Below are positions 50,234 through 58,585 of a stretch of 64,000 nt of DNA, piece by piece. The notes beneath the pieces are model-generated. The model searched no databases. It had not been told where the DNA came from and saw only the letters and a program-made list of their open reading frames with translations. Within the stretch, counting starts at the first letter, position 1, and each line of letters begins with the position of its first letter. The position numbers were made by a program, and so were the translations under genes. The stretch spans positions 21,283-85,282 of the forward strand of contig JBAUTB010000089.1 in the NCBI GenBank assembly GCA_049582005.1. The letters are read 5' to 3'. This stretch comes from Sivonenia sp049582005 (GTDB taxonomy: Bacteria; Cyanobacteriota; Cyanobacteriia; Gloeobacterales; PMM-0068).

Positions 50234-50908
50234 CTAACTGCCGAGAATATTGATGGCGCGGGAGGCGACCACGACAATCGTCGTGAGGGAGATGGCGCTT
50301 TCCAGCATCATCAGCAGCTTGGCGCGAGACGTCAGCGGCAGGGCATCGGTGGGGCTGAACGCCGTCGCCGTCGAGAATGCAAGAAACAGGTAGTCGATGA
50401 ACGTCGGCCGCCAGGCGGGCGGTGCTTCCTCAGGAACCCCCGTTTGAGGAAAGAGCCAATCCGGCCTCCTGCCCTCGTTGTTTGCCCGAGCTTCAGGACC
50501 GTTGCGATCGATTTGCCAATACAGCAGCGAGAACGTGAGCACGTTGATGACCCACACTGCAATGCTTGAAGTGAGAAGCTGAAGGCCTCCGATCTCCGTC
50601 CCTCGGCGCACCATCGCTCTAATCAGATACACCAGACTGGCGAGGGTGCCGGACCCCGCAACCACGAAGAAGATCAGCATAATCGTGTGCTCGACACGTC
50701 GCCACGGTACTTTTGCAGCAGTCAGCGGGATGGCAGCCATCGACGCGAGCACCACGATTACAGTGACGGAGGGAACCCAAACAGGGAACAGTCTGACGCG
50801 CTCAGGTAACACCGCCAGCAAGAAATACACCACCAGGATTGTGAGTGCAGCGGGCCAGCGCGGCTCGATACGGAGTGTTTGGAGCGGTTCCTTCTTGTTC
50901 TCTGTCAT
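50234..50908 (-). CDS. DUF1345-like membrane protein, probably acquired
   Basis: Protein of 224 residues from ATG 50908 (MTENKKEPLQTL). Five or six membrane helices are visible. HTIMLIFFVVAGSGTLASLVYLI and the C-terminal FIDYLFLAFSTATAFSPTDA then LTSRAKLLMMLES resemble DUF1345, whose end looks like an ion-channel pore and inner helix. The function is unknown. Its DNA is plainly more GC-rich than its neighbours and uses codons such as GCC, GTC and CGC more, which points to transfer, perhaps from a proteobacterium. No mobile gene lies beside it. Confidence 0.7.
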   Translation of the reverse strand: MTENKKEPLQTLRIEPRWPAALTILVVYFLLAVLPERVRLFPVWVPSVTVIVVLASMAAIPLTAAKVPWRRVEHTIMLIFFVVAGSGTLASLVYLIRAMVRRGTEIGGLQLLTSSIAVWVINVLTFSLLYWQIDRNGPEARANNEGRRPDWLFPQTGVPEEAPPAWRPTFIDYLFLAFSTATAFSPTDALPLTSRAKLLMMLESAISLTTIVVVASRAINILGS

Positions 50909-51325
50909 ATCCTTCCTGTGGTGTACTCTCAATTGGCCTTCGGCCTTCGGGGTGACGGCCTCCTTGTGGTGATCGCCATCCTTAGAGAATCTACGGCGTG
51001 GGTTTTTACTGCTGTGCCATCGCGATCTTCAGATCGGTTGCACTATCTGGAATCAACTCGCCGGACAAATCCAATGTGACTCGCTTGATAGTGCCCGTGA
51101 ATTTAACCCTGGAGGTCTATTCTAAGGGGTGACTGCCATGGCTCTACGCTGATTCTTCTTTCATCTGTTCACGCCAGTCAGAACCCCGTACTAAAATTGA
51201 GGCAGCTCAGAAGGGGCGAATTGATGTCGCAAACCCAGGCATCAGACATGGCTGCCGCACCCAATATCAGCTATGCGCATAAGAGGGTAGAACACCTAAA
51301 TATCCTGGGAAAGAGGACAATTGCC
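50909..51325. other. Region without a confident gene
   Basis: About 417 bases between the DUF1345-like and DUF29 genes. The part next to DUF1345 shares its GC-rich composition; after about 51060 the composition returns to that of the neighbours. A frame before the DUF29 ATG is open from 51197, but it has no recognisable content. No tRNA or strong promoter was seen. Confidence 0.4.
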
Positions 51326-51775
51326 ATGACAAAGACAGCTAGCCAGGCTTCTCTTTACAACCGTGACTTTGCCTTATGGGTTGAGGATGTTACGGCTAAG
51401 CTGAAAGCACGAGACTTTGACCATCTGGACCTTGAGAACTTAATTGAGGAAATGGAGGCATTGGGCAAGTCGGAAAGGAAAGAGATAAAAAGCCGATTGT
51501 CAACCTTGTTGGCACACTTGCTCAAAAGAATTTATATAGACAGCGCATCCGATAATCGGGAATGGGAAATTACGATCAGGGAACAAAGGAAAGAGTTAGA
51601 ACTATTGCTAGAGCAGTCACCTAGCTTAAAGCATTATTTTGCTGATGCGTTCGATTCGTCATTTCGATACGCGCTTGCGGAAGTCAGGCAAGACTACGCC
51701 AAAGTTCAATTTCCCGACACATGGCAATTTAGTCAGGATGCGGAGACTTTGCTTACTGAGCAATTTTGGAGTTGA
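51326..51775 (+). CDS. DUF29 family protein
   Basis: Protein of 149 residues. The core LYNRDFALWVEDVTAKLKAR, FDHLDLENLIEEMEALGKSE, and LLAHLLKRIYIDSAS then REWEITIREQRKELELLLEQ are the DUF29 signature. This all-helical family is very abundant in filamentous cyanobacteria, often in many copies, and its function is unknown; a link to toxin-antitoxin systems has been suggested in general terms. The ATG at 51326 has AGAGGA about nine bases before it. It lies in the accessory block between GC-rich DNA and DUF2252. Confidence 0.85.
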   Translation: MTKTASQASLYNRDFALWVEDVTAKLKARDFDHLDLENLIEEMEALGKSERKEIKSRLSTLLAHLLKRIYIDSASDNREWEITIREQRKELELLLEQSPSLKHYFADAFDSSFRYALAEVRQDYAKVQFPDTWQFSQDAETLLTEQFWS

Positions 51776-51911
51776 ATTTTGTTCCAATCCACCCATTACC
51801 TTTATTAAACGATCGCTTCTTACCCTGCATGGCTTAGTTAGCGAGAGGTTTGCCAAACCGAATCGGTTTTCTACGAGGCTGCTATTCCGCTTTAACCAGT
51901 AGTGTCATGTA

Positions 51912-53303
51912 TTAAAGCTCCTCATCTATCACCTCCACTCGACCAGAACGGACGGCTTTAACCAGTGCCTGGTAGTCTTGCTCCGTCTGATCCGCATAGG
52001 CAATAGCAAATTGCCCCATTGCTTGGTCAAACTGGTTGCCCTTGCCAAGATAACCACTAATCGTCGCTGCATACCCTGATTTTGCGTGGGCACGGGCCAA
52101 AGTCCAGCCACAGAAGTCGGCGTAGCGCTTGAGTTCCACGACTGAGTAGCCCTCAAGCGGGATGGAAAACTTCATGTCCCGCAACTGACGCACATAGAAA
52201 TCATAACCACCCCGCCCCCGCGTCCAGCCTAAAAAGATGTCACTAGAGGACTGCATCAGTCGTTGTCCTATGACAACGCGCTGCCCCTGGTTGTCAAATT
52301 GGCTCTTCTCGGTGTAAGGTTCGAGGACAGAACGACGGGCTTCTTTAATTTGCAGAATCAGAGGATGGTTGTCTTCAGAGAAAAACAGTCCGATAAAGCA
52401 CCTTGTCCCCACGCTGCCAATACCGACCACTTTCAGGGCAGTGTCTTCCAATCTGTAGCGATCAAAGAGGACGCGGCGCTCAACCGATAGAGACTGGCGG
52501 TAGTCTTCTAGCCCTTCCCGAACTCGTTCCTCGAAGTCTTCTACAGCAGGGTGGAAGAGAACCGGCGGTTGCTCAACAATGCGGGGTCGCCCGCCAACAG
52601 TGGTAACAATCTTGGGAAACAGGTTTTCGATGACGCGCTGGCGAGCTTTTTCGGCGAGCTCTTCCCGGAACTCTTTCGCTTTGACATCGGGAGACATTTC
52701 AATAATGGTCTGCATGTCCAGGCGATTGTACCAGACTTCTAAAGGACTCATCCGGGAATACTCCCGCAGGTGTTCCCGATAGGAGCGCACACACTCGATA
52801 ACGGCTTTTTGAGACTGATCATCGGCTAGATTGTTATCTCTCCCAGCGATGACAAGGCTCACGACCAGGCGCTTGAGATCCCATTCCCAAGGAGCGGGGT
52901 GGGTTTCGTCAAAATCATTGATATCAAAAACTAAATGGCGTTCTGGGGTGGCAAAAAAGCCGAAATTCAAGACGTGACAATCTCCACAGGCTTGCACCGG
53001 AATGCCAGTCTTAGGGGTGGTAGCGAGATCGTAAGCCATCAGGGCAGCAGAACCGCGCAGGAATGTAAAGGGACTGCGTAACATTCGCCCGTAACGGATA
53101 GGGATGAGCTCAGGCAGCCGATCCTGATTGGATTCTTCGAGGATATCGATGGGATCGCGGCGGTTTGTTGGAGGTTGCCAAGTGGCATGGGTAGCGCGGG
53201 GCAGTTTATCCCGTAAAGATTTACCGATTCTGATGCGTTCTGCCCTGGGGCGAAATTGAGGTTTTGAAGCGGCAGGCAGGTCTGCTCCTGGTTGGTCGTT
53301 CAT
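51912..53303 (-). CDS. DUF2252 family protein
   Basis: Soluble protein of 463 residues. RMLRSPFTFLRGSAALMAYD, GDCHVLNFGFFATPERHLVF, NDFDETHPAPWEWDLKRL and, later, GSVGTRCFIGLF and GYDFYVRQLRDMKFS are characteristic of DUF2252. The fold is related to protein kinase-like phosphotransferases (GDxHxxN and DFD motifs resemble the catalytic and metal-binding loops), but no substrate is known. The ATG at 53303 (MNDQPGADL) is preferred to frames that run upstream through 35-bp tandem repeats, which lie 16 bases before it and so would be in its leader or promoter. Confidence 0.88.
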   Translation of the reverse strand: MNDQPGADLPAASKPQFRPRAERIRIGKSLRDKLPRATHATWQPPTNRRDPIDILEESNQDRLPELIPIRYGRMLRSPFTFLRGSAALMAYDLATTPKTGIPVQACGDCHVLNFGFFATPERHLVFDINDFDETHPAPWEWDLKRLVVSLVIAGRDNNLADDQSQKAVIECVRSYREHLREYSRMSPLEVWYNRLDMQTIIEMSPDVKAKEFREELAEKARQRVIENLFPKIVTTVGGRPRIVEQPPVLFHPAVEDFEERVREGLEDYRQSLSVERRVLFDRYRLEDTALKVVGIGSVGTRCFIGLFFSEDNHPLILQIKEARRSVLEPYTEKSQFDNQGQRVVIGQRLMQSSSDIFLGWTRGRGGYDFYVRQLRDMKFSIPLEGYSVVELKRYADFCGWTLARAHAKSGYAATISGYLGKGNQFDQAMGQFAIAYADQTEQDYQALVKAVRSGRVEVIDEEL

Positions 53304-53318
53304 GTTGCAATACTCTTG

Positions 53319-53423
53319 ATATATACAATTATGAATCAGTTGCTTATTAATGAATATATACAATTATGAATCAGTTGCTTGTTAATGAATATATACAATT
53401 ATGAATCAGTTGCTTATCAGTGA
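53319..53423. repeat. Three tandem copies of a 35-bp repeat
   Basis: Copies at 53319-53353, 53354-53388 and 53389-53423 share the core ATATATACAATTATGAATCA and differ only at a few positions near their ends. The array lies upstream of DUF2252 and 28 bases from the end of the outer-membrane barrel gene. It is AT-rich in contrast to both genes. Confidence 0.95.
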
Positions 53424-53450
53424 GCTCTAATTGCCCAATGACTTGGACTG

Positions 53451-54593
53451 CTACCGTGGGAACAGGGATTGGAACTGAACGACGAGGGCCCATCCCTCAG
53501 AATTGTCGGGGCGGATTGCTTGCCAGTAAGCCTGTACAGAGATGTTGAGAGGGCGATCGCCGAGTTTAATGACCTTGCCCACGCCTCCGCCAATGGGGAC
53601 CAGCCATTGTGCTCCGCTGGGATTGTTCCAAAAAGCCGCGATAGTCGGAGCAGAAACGAGATACCAGCCACCGCCCAAGGTGTAGGTGGCAAAAGGCTGC
53701 ACGGTGAATTGGCTGATATCAGCTCGCCCTCCATCTCCAGCAACAGACCAGTAATTTTCGATCTGGCCACCCACCGTCAGGCGGTCTCCCCTCCACACCG
53801 CAACGAAAGCGGGGCCAATCCCCCACTTGCCAAATCCCAAGGTGCGATAGCTGGCAGTGGGGAACCGGAAGGTCGGGCCGATGCCCCAGGTTAGTTTTCC
53901 GGTTGGTTTGGGGACGAAGTACGTCTGCAGCCTTAAATCCCCCAGCCCGTAGTTTCCCCCCTGGGGCTGGCTCAGGGTTGGCGCGTAAACAAAGGGCAAG
54001 GAGGGGCGCACGACCAAATAGTTTTCGCCAAAGGGCATGGGTAGCACTGGCGCGATGGTCGTGACGTTCGAGGTACGCTCGAAAGGACCAATCCCAAAAG
54101 CGGCCCTGTTGGCAAGGGGGAGGCTGATGCGGTCAGTGATCGGATTTTCTACATCTTTAATTGCTTGCTCTAGCGTCTCAGAAGGCTGTTGGTCTCCAGG
54201 GGCTGGGTTCGGCGGAGGCTGAGGGGTGGGGTCAGTTTCGGTTAGTTTTTCTGCCACCAACGGGGATGGAGGACAGTCAGGTTCATCTAGTACCAAGTCG
54301 GCGGCATTACTACTGACTTTCTGGTGGATAGGGGCGCAAAACGGCTCGGAAAAGCTCGAATCCCCCTCTCCTCCTTTCGAGCGAAGTACGGTAATCTCTT
54401 GTGCTCCCCCTGCCTGTCTCAACCAACAACGGTCCTGCAAAGGATGGAAAGGAGTCGGAGTTGGAGCGATTGGATGGCCCAGCGCCATGGGAGCGGTCGC
54501 ACCGACAATCCCTGCTGCCAACCAACTGAGATGGCGGAGATGGGGAAGAGAGAAGGGTATAAGCTGCCAGACGAGCACAACTTTAGGTTTCAA
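53451..54593 (-). CDS. Probable outer-membrane beta-barrel protein (MetA-phenol-degradation-like)
   Basis: Exported protein of 380 residues. A signal peptide covers about residues 1-38. A proline-rich linker follows (PTPQPPPNPAPGDQQP). From about residue 150 the sequence alternates amphipathic strands: NYLVVRPSLPFVYAPTL, GLGDLRLQTYFVPK, LTWGIGPTFRFPTAS, WGIGPAFVAVWRG and WALVVQFQSLFPR, ending in an aromatic-rich strand as outer-membrane barrels do. Similar cyanobacterial proteins are annotated as transporters or neuromodulin-like, without proof. The single HIP1 octamer I noticed is inside this gene. DUF2252 follows on the same strand after the tandem repeats. Confidence 0.75.
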   Translation of the reverse strand: MKPKVVLVWQLIPFSLPHLRHLSWLAAGIVGATAPMALGHPIAPTPTPFHPLQDRCWLRQAGGAQEITVLRSKGGEGDSSFSEPFCAPIHQKVSSNAADLVLDEPDCPPSPLVAEKLTETDPTPQPPPNPAPGDQQPSETLEQAIKDVENPITDRISLPLANRAAFGIGPFERTSNVTTIAPVLPMPFGENYLVVRPSLPFVYAPTLSQPQGGNYGLGDLRLQTYFVPKPTGKLTWGIGPTFRFPTASYRTLGFGKWGIGPAFVAVWRGDRLTVGGQIENYWSVAGDGGRADISQFTVQPFATYTLGGGWYLVSAPTIAAFWNNPSGAQWLVPIGGGVGKVIKLGDRPLNISVQAYWQAIRPDNSEGWALVVQFQSLFPR

Positions 54594-54699
54594 GATTCGG
54601 GCCGCCTCATAAAGTGATCATTAAGGATTAGAAAGGATCTGTGGAAATCTTACTTTCTGCAACAACGCCAATTCAAATTTAAAGTGGCATATCTAATAC

Positions 54700-55008
54700 T
54701 TAGAGATGGGCGCTATATTCTTGAACCAGTACAAAGGGATCCACAATAACAGCCATATATTTTTGGTCTTCCAGTTTACTGCGACGCGAAATCTCATCAT
54801 GTTTAGGTTTATAAATTAACCCTTCACTGAGCCAATGAGACACTTGTTGGGTGGAGTCATTCGCCAAAGCCATTCCAACCTCTATCAAGGCTAGAGGCTT
54901 CAAGACGATAACCACTCTTCCATCTACAGCCGGTAAAGCTAAGATATCCCAAGTAGCTTCATCTAGCGTACTTTCAATGCGCGTTCTAACATCAGCTTCA
55001 GAGGTCAT
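54700..55008 (-). CDS. DUF2288 family protein
   Basis: Protein of 102 residues. ATWDILALPAVDGRVVIV, LALIEVGMALANDSTQQVSHW, LSEGLIYKPKHDEIS, and AVIVDPFVLVQEY fit DUF2288, a small soluble family shared by cyanobacteria and some proteobacteria, with no known function. The ATG at 55008 is well placed. It follows accC on the same strand after 38 bases and could be co-transcribed. The 106 bases after it before the barrel gene contain nothing I recognise. Confidence 0.8.
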   Translation of the reverse strand: MTSEADVRTRIESTLDEATWDILALPAVDGRVVIVLKPLALIEVGMALANDSTQQVSHWLSEGLIYKPKHDEISRRSKLEDQKYMAVIVDPFVLVQEYSAHL

Positions 55009-55046
55009 TTAGAATACTCAAATTCCACAAGATTTAAAATAAGATT

Positions 55047-56393
55047 TTACATGAGGTGCCGTTGCACAAAATCAGTACAAACTTCACCGCGAGCAAAATA
55101 AGGGTTGTCCAGAATGCGTAAGTGAAAAGGAATTGTAGTAGTCACTCCGGTAATTGCATATTCCTGTAATGCTCTGCGCATCCGTCTAATCGCCGATGCA
55201 CGGTCTGGTGCCCAAACAATTAGTTTCCCAATCAAAGAATCGTAATAGGGAGGAATTTGATAGCCTGTATAAAGGTGTGAATCTACGCGTACGCCCGGTC
55301 CGCCTGGCGGCAGATAGGCACTCACCAAACCAGGACTTGGACGAAAATCTTTTTCTGGGTCTTCTGCATTAATTCGACATTCGATAGAATGACCACGAAT
55401 TTGAATATCTCGTTGGCTATAAGAGAGTTTTTCACCTGCGGCAATGCGTATTTGCTCTGCTACTAAATCTAAGCCTGTAATCGATTCGGTAACGGGATGT
55501 TCTACTTGAAGCCGAGTATTCATTTCCATGAAATAAAAATCACCCGTACTGTCTAACAAAAATTCGACCGTACCTGCCCCTACATAGCTGATGTGTTTTG
55601 CGGCTTTGACTGCAGTGTCTCCCATCTTAGCCCTTAGTTTAGGCGTCAAAGCAGGACTAGGAGCTTCTTCTAGAAGCTTTTGGTGACGGCGCTGAATCGA
55701 ACAATCCCGTTCTCCCAAGTGAACGACATTGCCAAAGCGGTCTGCGAGGATCTGGAACTCAATATGACGGGGTTCTTTCAGATATTTTTCGAGATACACT
55801 CCCTGATTGCCAAAAGCGGCTCCTGCCTCTGACTGGGCAGTTTGGAGCATCTGTGCCAATTCCGTTTGACCATTGACGATGCGCATTCCTCTGCCACCAC
55901 CGCCTGCGGTTGCTTTGATAATCACCGGATAACCGATAGCCTCAGCGGCTTCTAGGGCTTCTTCTTCGGAGGCGAGCAAACCTTTGGATCCTGGGACGGT
56001 CGGCACTCCAACTTTCTGCATGGTGCTGCGGGCAGTAGATTTATCGCCCATCAAATTAATTGCTTCTGCTGGAGCGCCAATAAACGTCAACTGATGATCG
56101 GTGCAAATTTCAGCAAAACGGCTGTTCTCAGAAAGAAAACCATACCCTGGATGAATCGCATCACAATCTCTGACAAGCGCGGCTGAAATGAGATTGGGAA
56201 TATTCAGATAGCTTTGAGTGCTGGCGGGAGGCCCGATACAAATGGCTTCACTGGCGAGTTTAACATGCAGTGAATCCTGATCCGCCGTGGAGTGGACTGC
56301 CACAGTCGCAATGCCTAGCTCTTCACAAGCCCGAATAATTCTGAGGGCAATTTCTCCCCGATTAGCAATCAAAATCTTACGAAAATAAGCCAC
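55047..56393 (-). CDS. accC: Acetyl-CoA carboxylase, biotin carboxylase subunit
   Basis: Carboxylates biotin on AccB with ATP and bicarbonate, the first step of fatty acid synthesis. Length from GTG 56393 is 448 residues, the family norm. FRKILIANRGEIALRIIRAC begins the N-domain, AIHPGYGFLSEN follows, and the ATP-grasp domain has the Gly-rich KATAGGGGRGMRIV, HIEFQILADRFG, ERDCSIQRRHQK and EMNTRLQVEHPVTE. AGGA lies just before the GTG. An upstream extension to 56522 overlaps chlD and has no support. It is divergent from chlD across 119 bases. Confidence 0.95.
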   Translation of the reverse strand: MAYFRKILIANRGEIALRIIRACEELGIATVAVHSTADQDSLHVKLASEAICIGPPASTQSYLNIPNLISAALVRDCDAIHPGYGFLSENSRFAEICTDHQLTFIGAPAEAINLMGDKSTARSTMQKVGVPTVPGSKGLLASEEEALEAAEAIGYPVIIKATAGGGGRGMRIVNGQTELAQMLQTAQSEAGAAFGNQGVYLEKYLKEPRHIEFQILADRFGNVVHLGERDCSIQRRHQKLLEEAPSPALTPKLRAKMGDTAVKAAKHISYVGAGTVEFLLDSTGDFYFMEMNTRLQVEHPVTESITGLDLVAEQIRIAAGEKLSYSQRDIQIRGHSIECRINAEDPEKDFRPSPGLVSAYLPPGGPGVRVDSHLYTGYQIPPYYDSLIGKLIVWAPDRASAIRRMRRALQEYAITGVTTTIPFHLRILDNPYFARGEVCTDFVQRHLM

Positions 56394-56512
56394 GATATCT
56401 TCCTGCTGGGTGTCCAAAGAAGTTTGGGCGGTGCTGATCCTAGCACTTTCGCGGGGCAGAACCGACCGATAATAAGGGGACGGCCTTATGCTTTTGTGGA
56501 TGCCAAAACTCG

Positions 56513-58510
56513 ATGGTTGCAACCTCTTCCCCTATTCTTCAGTTCCCGATCACCGCTGTCATCGGTCAGGAAGCGATTAAATTAGCCCTGCTCCTTGCGG
56601 CCACAGACCCTGGATTGGGAGGGGTGGCGATCAGTGGACGCAGGGGGACGGCAAAGTCGGTCTTGGCTCGCGGTATCCATAGTCTGCTGCCTCCTATTGA
56701 AGTGGTGAAGTCGAGTTGGTGCAATGCCACAGCCCCAGAATGCCAGCAATATCCAGGCATTTGCACTACAAAATCCCATGCACTGAAAGTAATTACGCCT
56801 CCTTTTGTGCAAGTCCCCCTAGGGGTCACAGAAGACCGTCTGCTGGGGGCAGTAGATGTCGAACAATCGGTCAAACAAGGACAGCCCGTTTTTCAGCCAG
56901 GTCTTTTGGCCCAAGCACACCGGGGTGTTCTCTACGTGGATGAGCTAAATCTGCTCGATGAAGGTATTATCAATACCCTGCTCAATATTTTGACCGATGG
57001 AGTAAATCGGGTTGAGCGGGAAGGCTTGAGTGTGGCTCATCCCTGCCAGCCTTTGCTGATTGCTACCTATAATCCTGAAGAAGGGGCCGTGCGTGAGCAT
57101 CTCCTGGACCGGATTGCGATTACCCTCTCCGCAGATGAAGTTTTAGGGCTGGATGAGCGGGTAGAAGCTGTACATCAGGCGCTCAACTTTAGTCGTTCCC
57201 CTGAGGCTTTTTTAGCCCAGTACGCAGAAGAACTGGAAGACCTCCGCCTCGATATTATTTTGGCGCGGGAACGGCTCAAAGACATTCAGCTTTCTGAAGA
57301 GCAAATGGCCTACCTCGTTGAAGAAGCGATTCGGGGCGGGGTAGAAGGTCATCGGGCTGAGATTTTTGCAGAACGGGTTGCCCGTGTTCACGCCGCACTG
57401 GATGAACGGACACGGGTAGAGGCAGAAGACCTGAAGCGGGCTGTGGAATTGGTGATTATCCCAAGGTCTACGTTGATAGAGATGCCGCCTGATGAACCGC
57501 CGCCGCCGCCCCCACCACCACCCCCTCAAGACCAGCAGGAGGAGGAAAATGATCAGGACCAGGAGGATGAGCAAGAGGAAGATGAACAAGAAGACGAAGA
57601 GGATAATGCTCCACCTGCCATCCCTGAAGAATTTGTCTTTGATGCGGAAGGTGTACTGCTAGACCCCAATCTCCTCTACTTTGCCCAATTGGCGAAACGG
57701 AAGGGAAAAGCGGGAGCGAGGAGCAAGATTTATAGCCAGACCCAAGGTCGCTATGTGAAACCGATGCTCCCCAAGGGCAGGATTGGCAGAGTAGCCGTGG
57801 ATGCCACCCTGAGAGCAGCGGCTCCCTACCAAAAATTTCGGCGGGAGTTGCATCCAGGTCGCAAGGTGATCATCGAAAAAGGGGACCTCCGCGCCAAGCG
57901 GCTAGCCCGCAAGGCAGGGGCTCTGGTTATCTTTGTGGTCGATGCTTCTGGCTCTATGGCTCTGAATCGAATGCGCTCTGCCAAGGGTGCGGTTCTACGT
58001 TTGTTAACAGAAGCCTATCAAAGCCGCGATAAAGTCGCGCTGATTCCTTTCCGGGGTGAACGGGCAGATATCCTTTTGCCACCTACCCGCTCTATCGAAC
58101 AAGCCCGTCGTCGTCTGGATGCCCTTCCCTGCGGTGGAGGTTCTCCCCTGGCTCATGCGCTCACCTTGGCCATGCATGTGGGCACCAATGCTCAAAAGTC
58201 CGGTGACGTTGGACAGGTCATTCTAGTCGCCATTACCGATGGACGAGGCAATATTCCCCTGGCCCGCTCCTTGGGAGAAGTCCAAGCAGAAGGTGAGAAG
58301 GTGGATGTCAAGGAAGAACTACTGGAAGTTGCGAAGCAAGTACGCGGGGTTGGCTTCAAGTTTCTGGTCATTGACACGGAAAATAAGTTCGTCTCGACGG
58401 GCTTGGCGAAAAAATTAGCAGAAAATGGGGGAGGCCGATATTTCTACCTGCCAAGGGCTGACGACCGCACAATAGCGGCTACTGCACGCCAGGCGATCCA
58501 AAGCTTATAA
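56513..58510 (+). CDS. chlD: Magnesium chelatase subunit D
   Basis: Subunit of the ATP-dependent chelatase that inserts Mg into protoporphyrin IX, the first step of chlorophyll synthesis. The 665 residues comprise an N-terminal AAA+ domain (GGVAISGRRGTAKSVLARG as Walker A, VLYVDELNLLDEGIIN as Walker B), a polyproline and very acidic linker at about residues 325-365, and a C-terminal von Willebrand A domain with the MIDAS site VVDASGSMAL and later TDGRGN. ChlD pairs with ChlI and ChlH, which are not in the window. The ATG at 56513 is clear. After the stop no strong terminator is visible. Confidence 0.96.
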   Translation: MVATSSPILQFPITAVIGQEAIKLALLLAATDPGLGGVAISGRRGTAKSVLARGIHSLLPPIEVVKSSWCNATAPECQQYPGICTTKSHALKVITPPFVQVPLGVTEDRLLGAVDVEQSVKQGQPVFQPGLLAQAHRGVLYVDELNLLDEGIINTLLNILTDGVNRVEREGLSVAHPCQPLLIATYNPEEGAVREHLLDRIAITLSADEVLGLDERVEAVHQALNFSRSPEAFLAQYAEELEDLRLDIILARERLKDIQLSEEQMAYLVEEAIRGGVEGHRAEIFAERVARVHAALDERTRVEAEDLKRAVELVIIPRSTLIEMPPDEPPPPPPPPPPQDQQEEENDQDQEDEQEEDEQEDEEDNAPPAIPEEFVFDAEGVLLDPNLLYFAQLAKRKGKAGARSKIYSQTQGRYVKPMLPKGRIGRVAVDATLRAAAPYQKFRRELHPGRKVIIEKGDLRAKRLARKAGALVIFVVDASGSMALNRMRSAKGAVLRLLTEAYQSRDKVALIPFRGERADILLPPTRSIEQARRRLDALPCGGGSPLAHALTLAMHVGTNAQKSGDVGQVILVAITDGRGNIPLARSLGEVQAEGEKVDVKEELLEVAKQVRGVGFKFLVIDTENKFVSTGLAKKLAENGGGRYFYLPRADDRTIAATARQAIQSL

Positions 58511-58529
58511 CAGGGCAAACGCATCTTAT
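58510..58529 (+). repeat. 20-bp repeat, copy 1 (after chlD)
   Basis: ACAGGGCAAACGCATCTTAT follows the chlD stop. The same 20 bases, with one change, occur in the same direction at 61282-61301. The two copies flank the IS and the methyltransferase gene. Confidence 0.7.
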
Positions 58530-58585
58530 CCGGCTAAGACTTTGGCTAGGTAGTTATCATCCCAGGCTGTTTTGAGTCGTTTACC

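Noticed and set aside
56393..56522. N-terminal extension of accC overlapping the chlD start
   Set aside because: The normal biotin carboxylase start is the GTG at 56393 with a ribosome site, and the extension has no family similarity.
57490..57610. CAG/GAG and CCG-rich stretch in chlD seen as a simple repeat
   Set aside because: It encodes the usual polyproline and acidic linker of ChlD, so it is explained by the protein.
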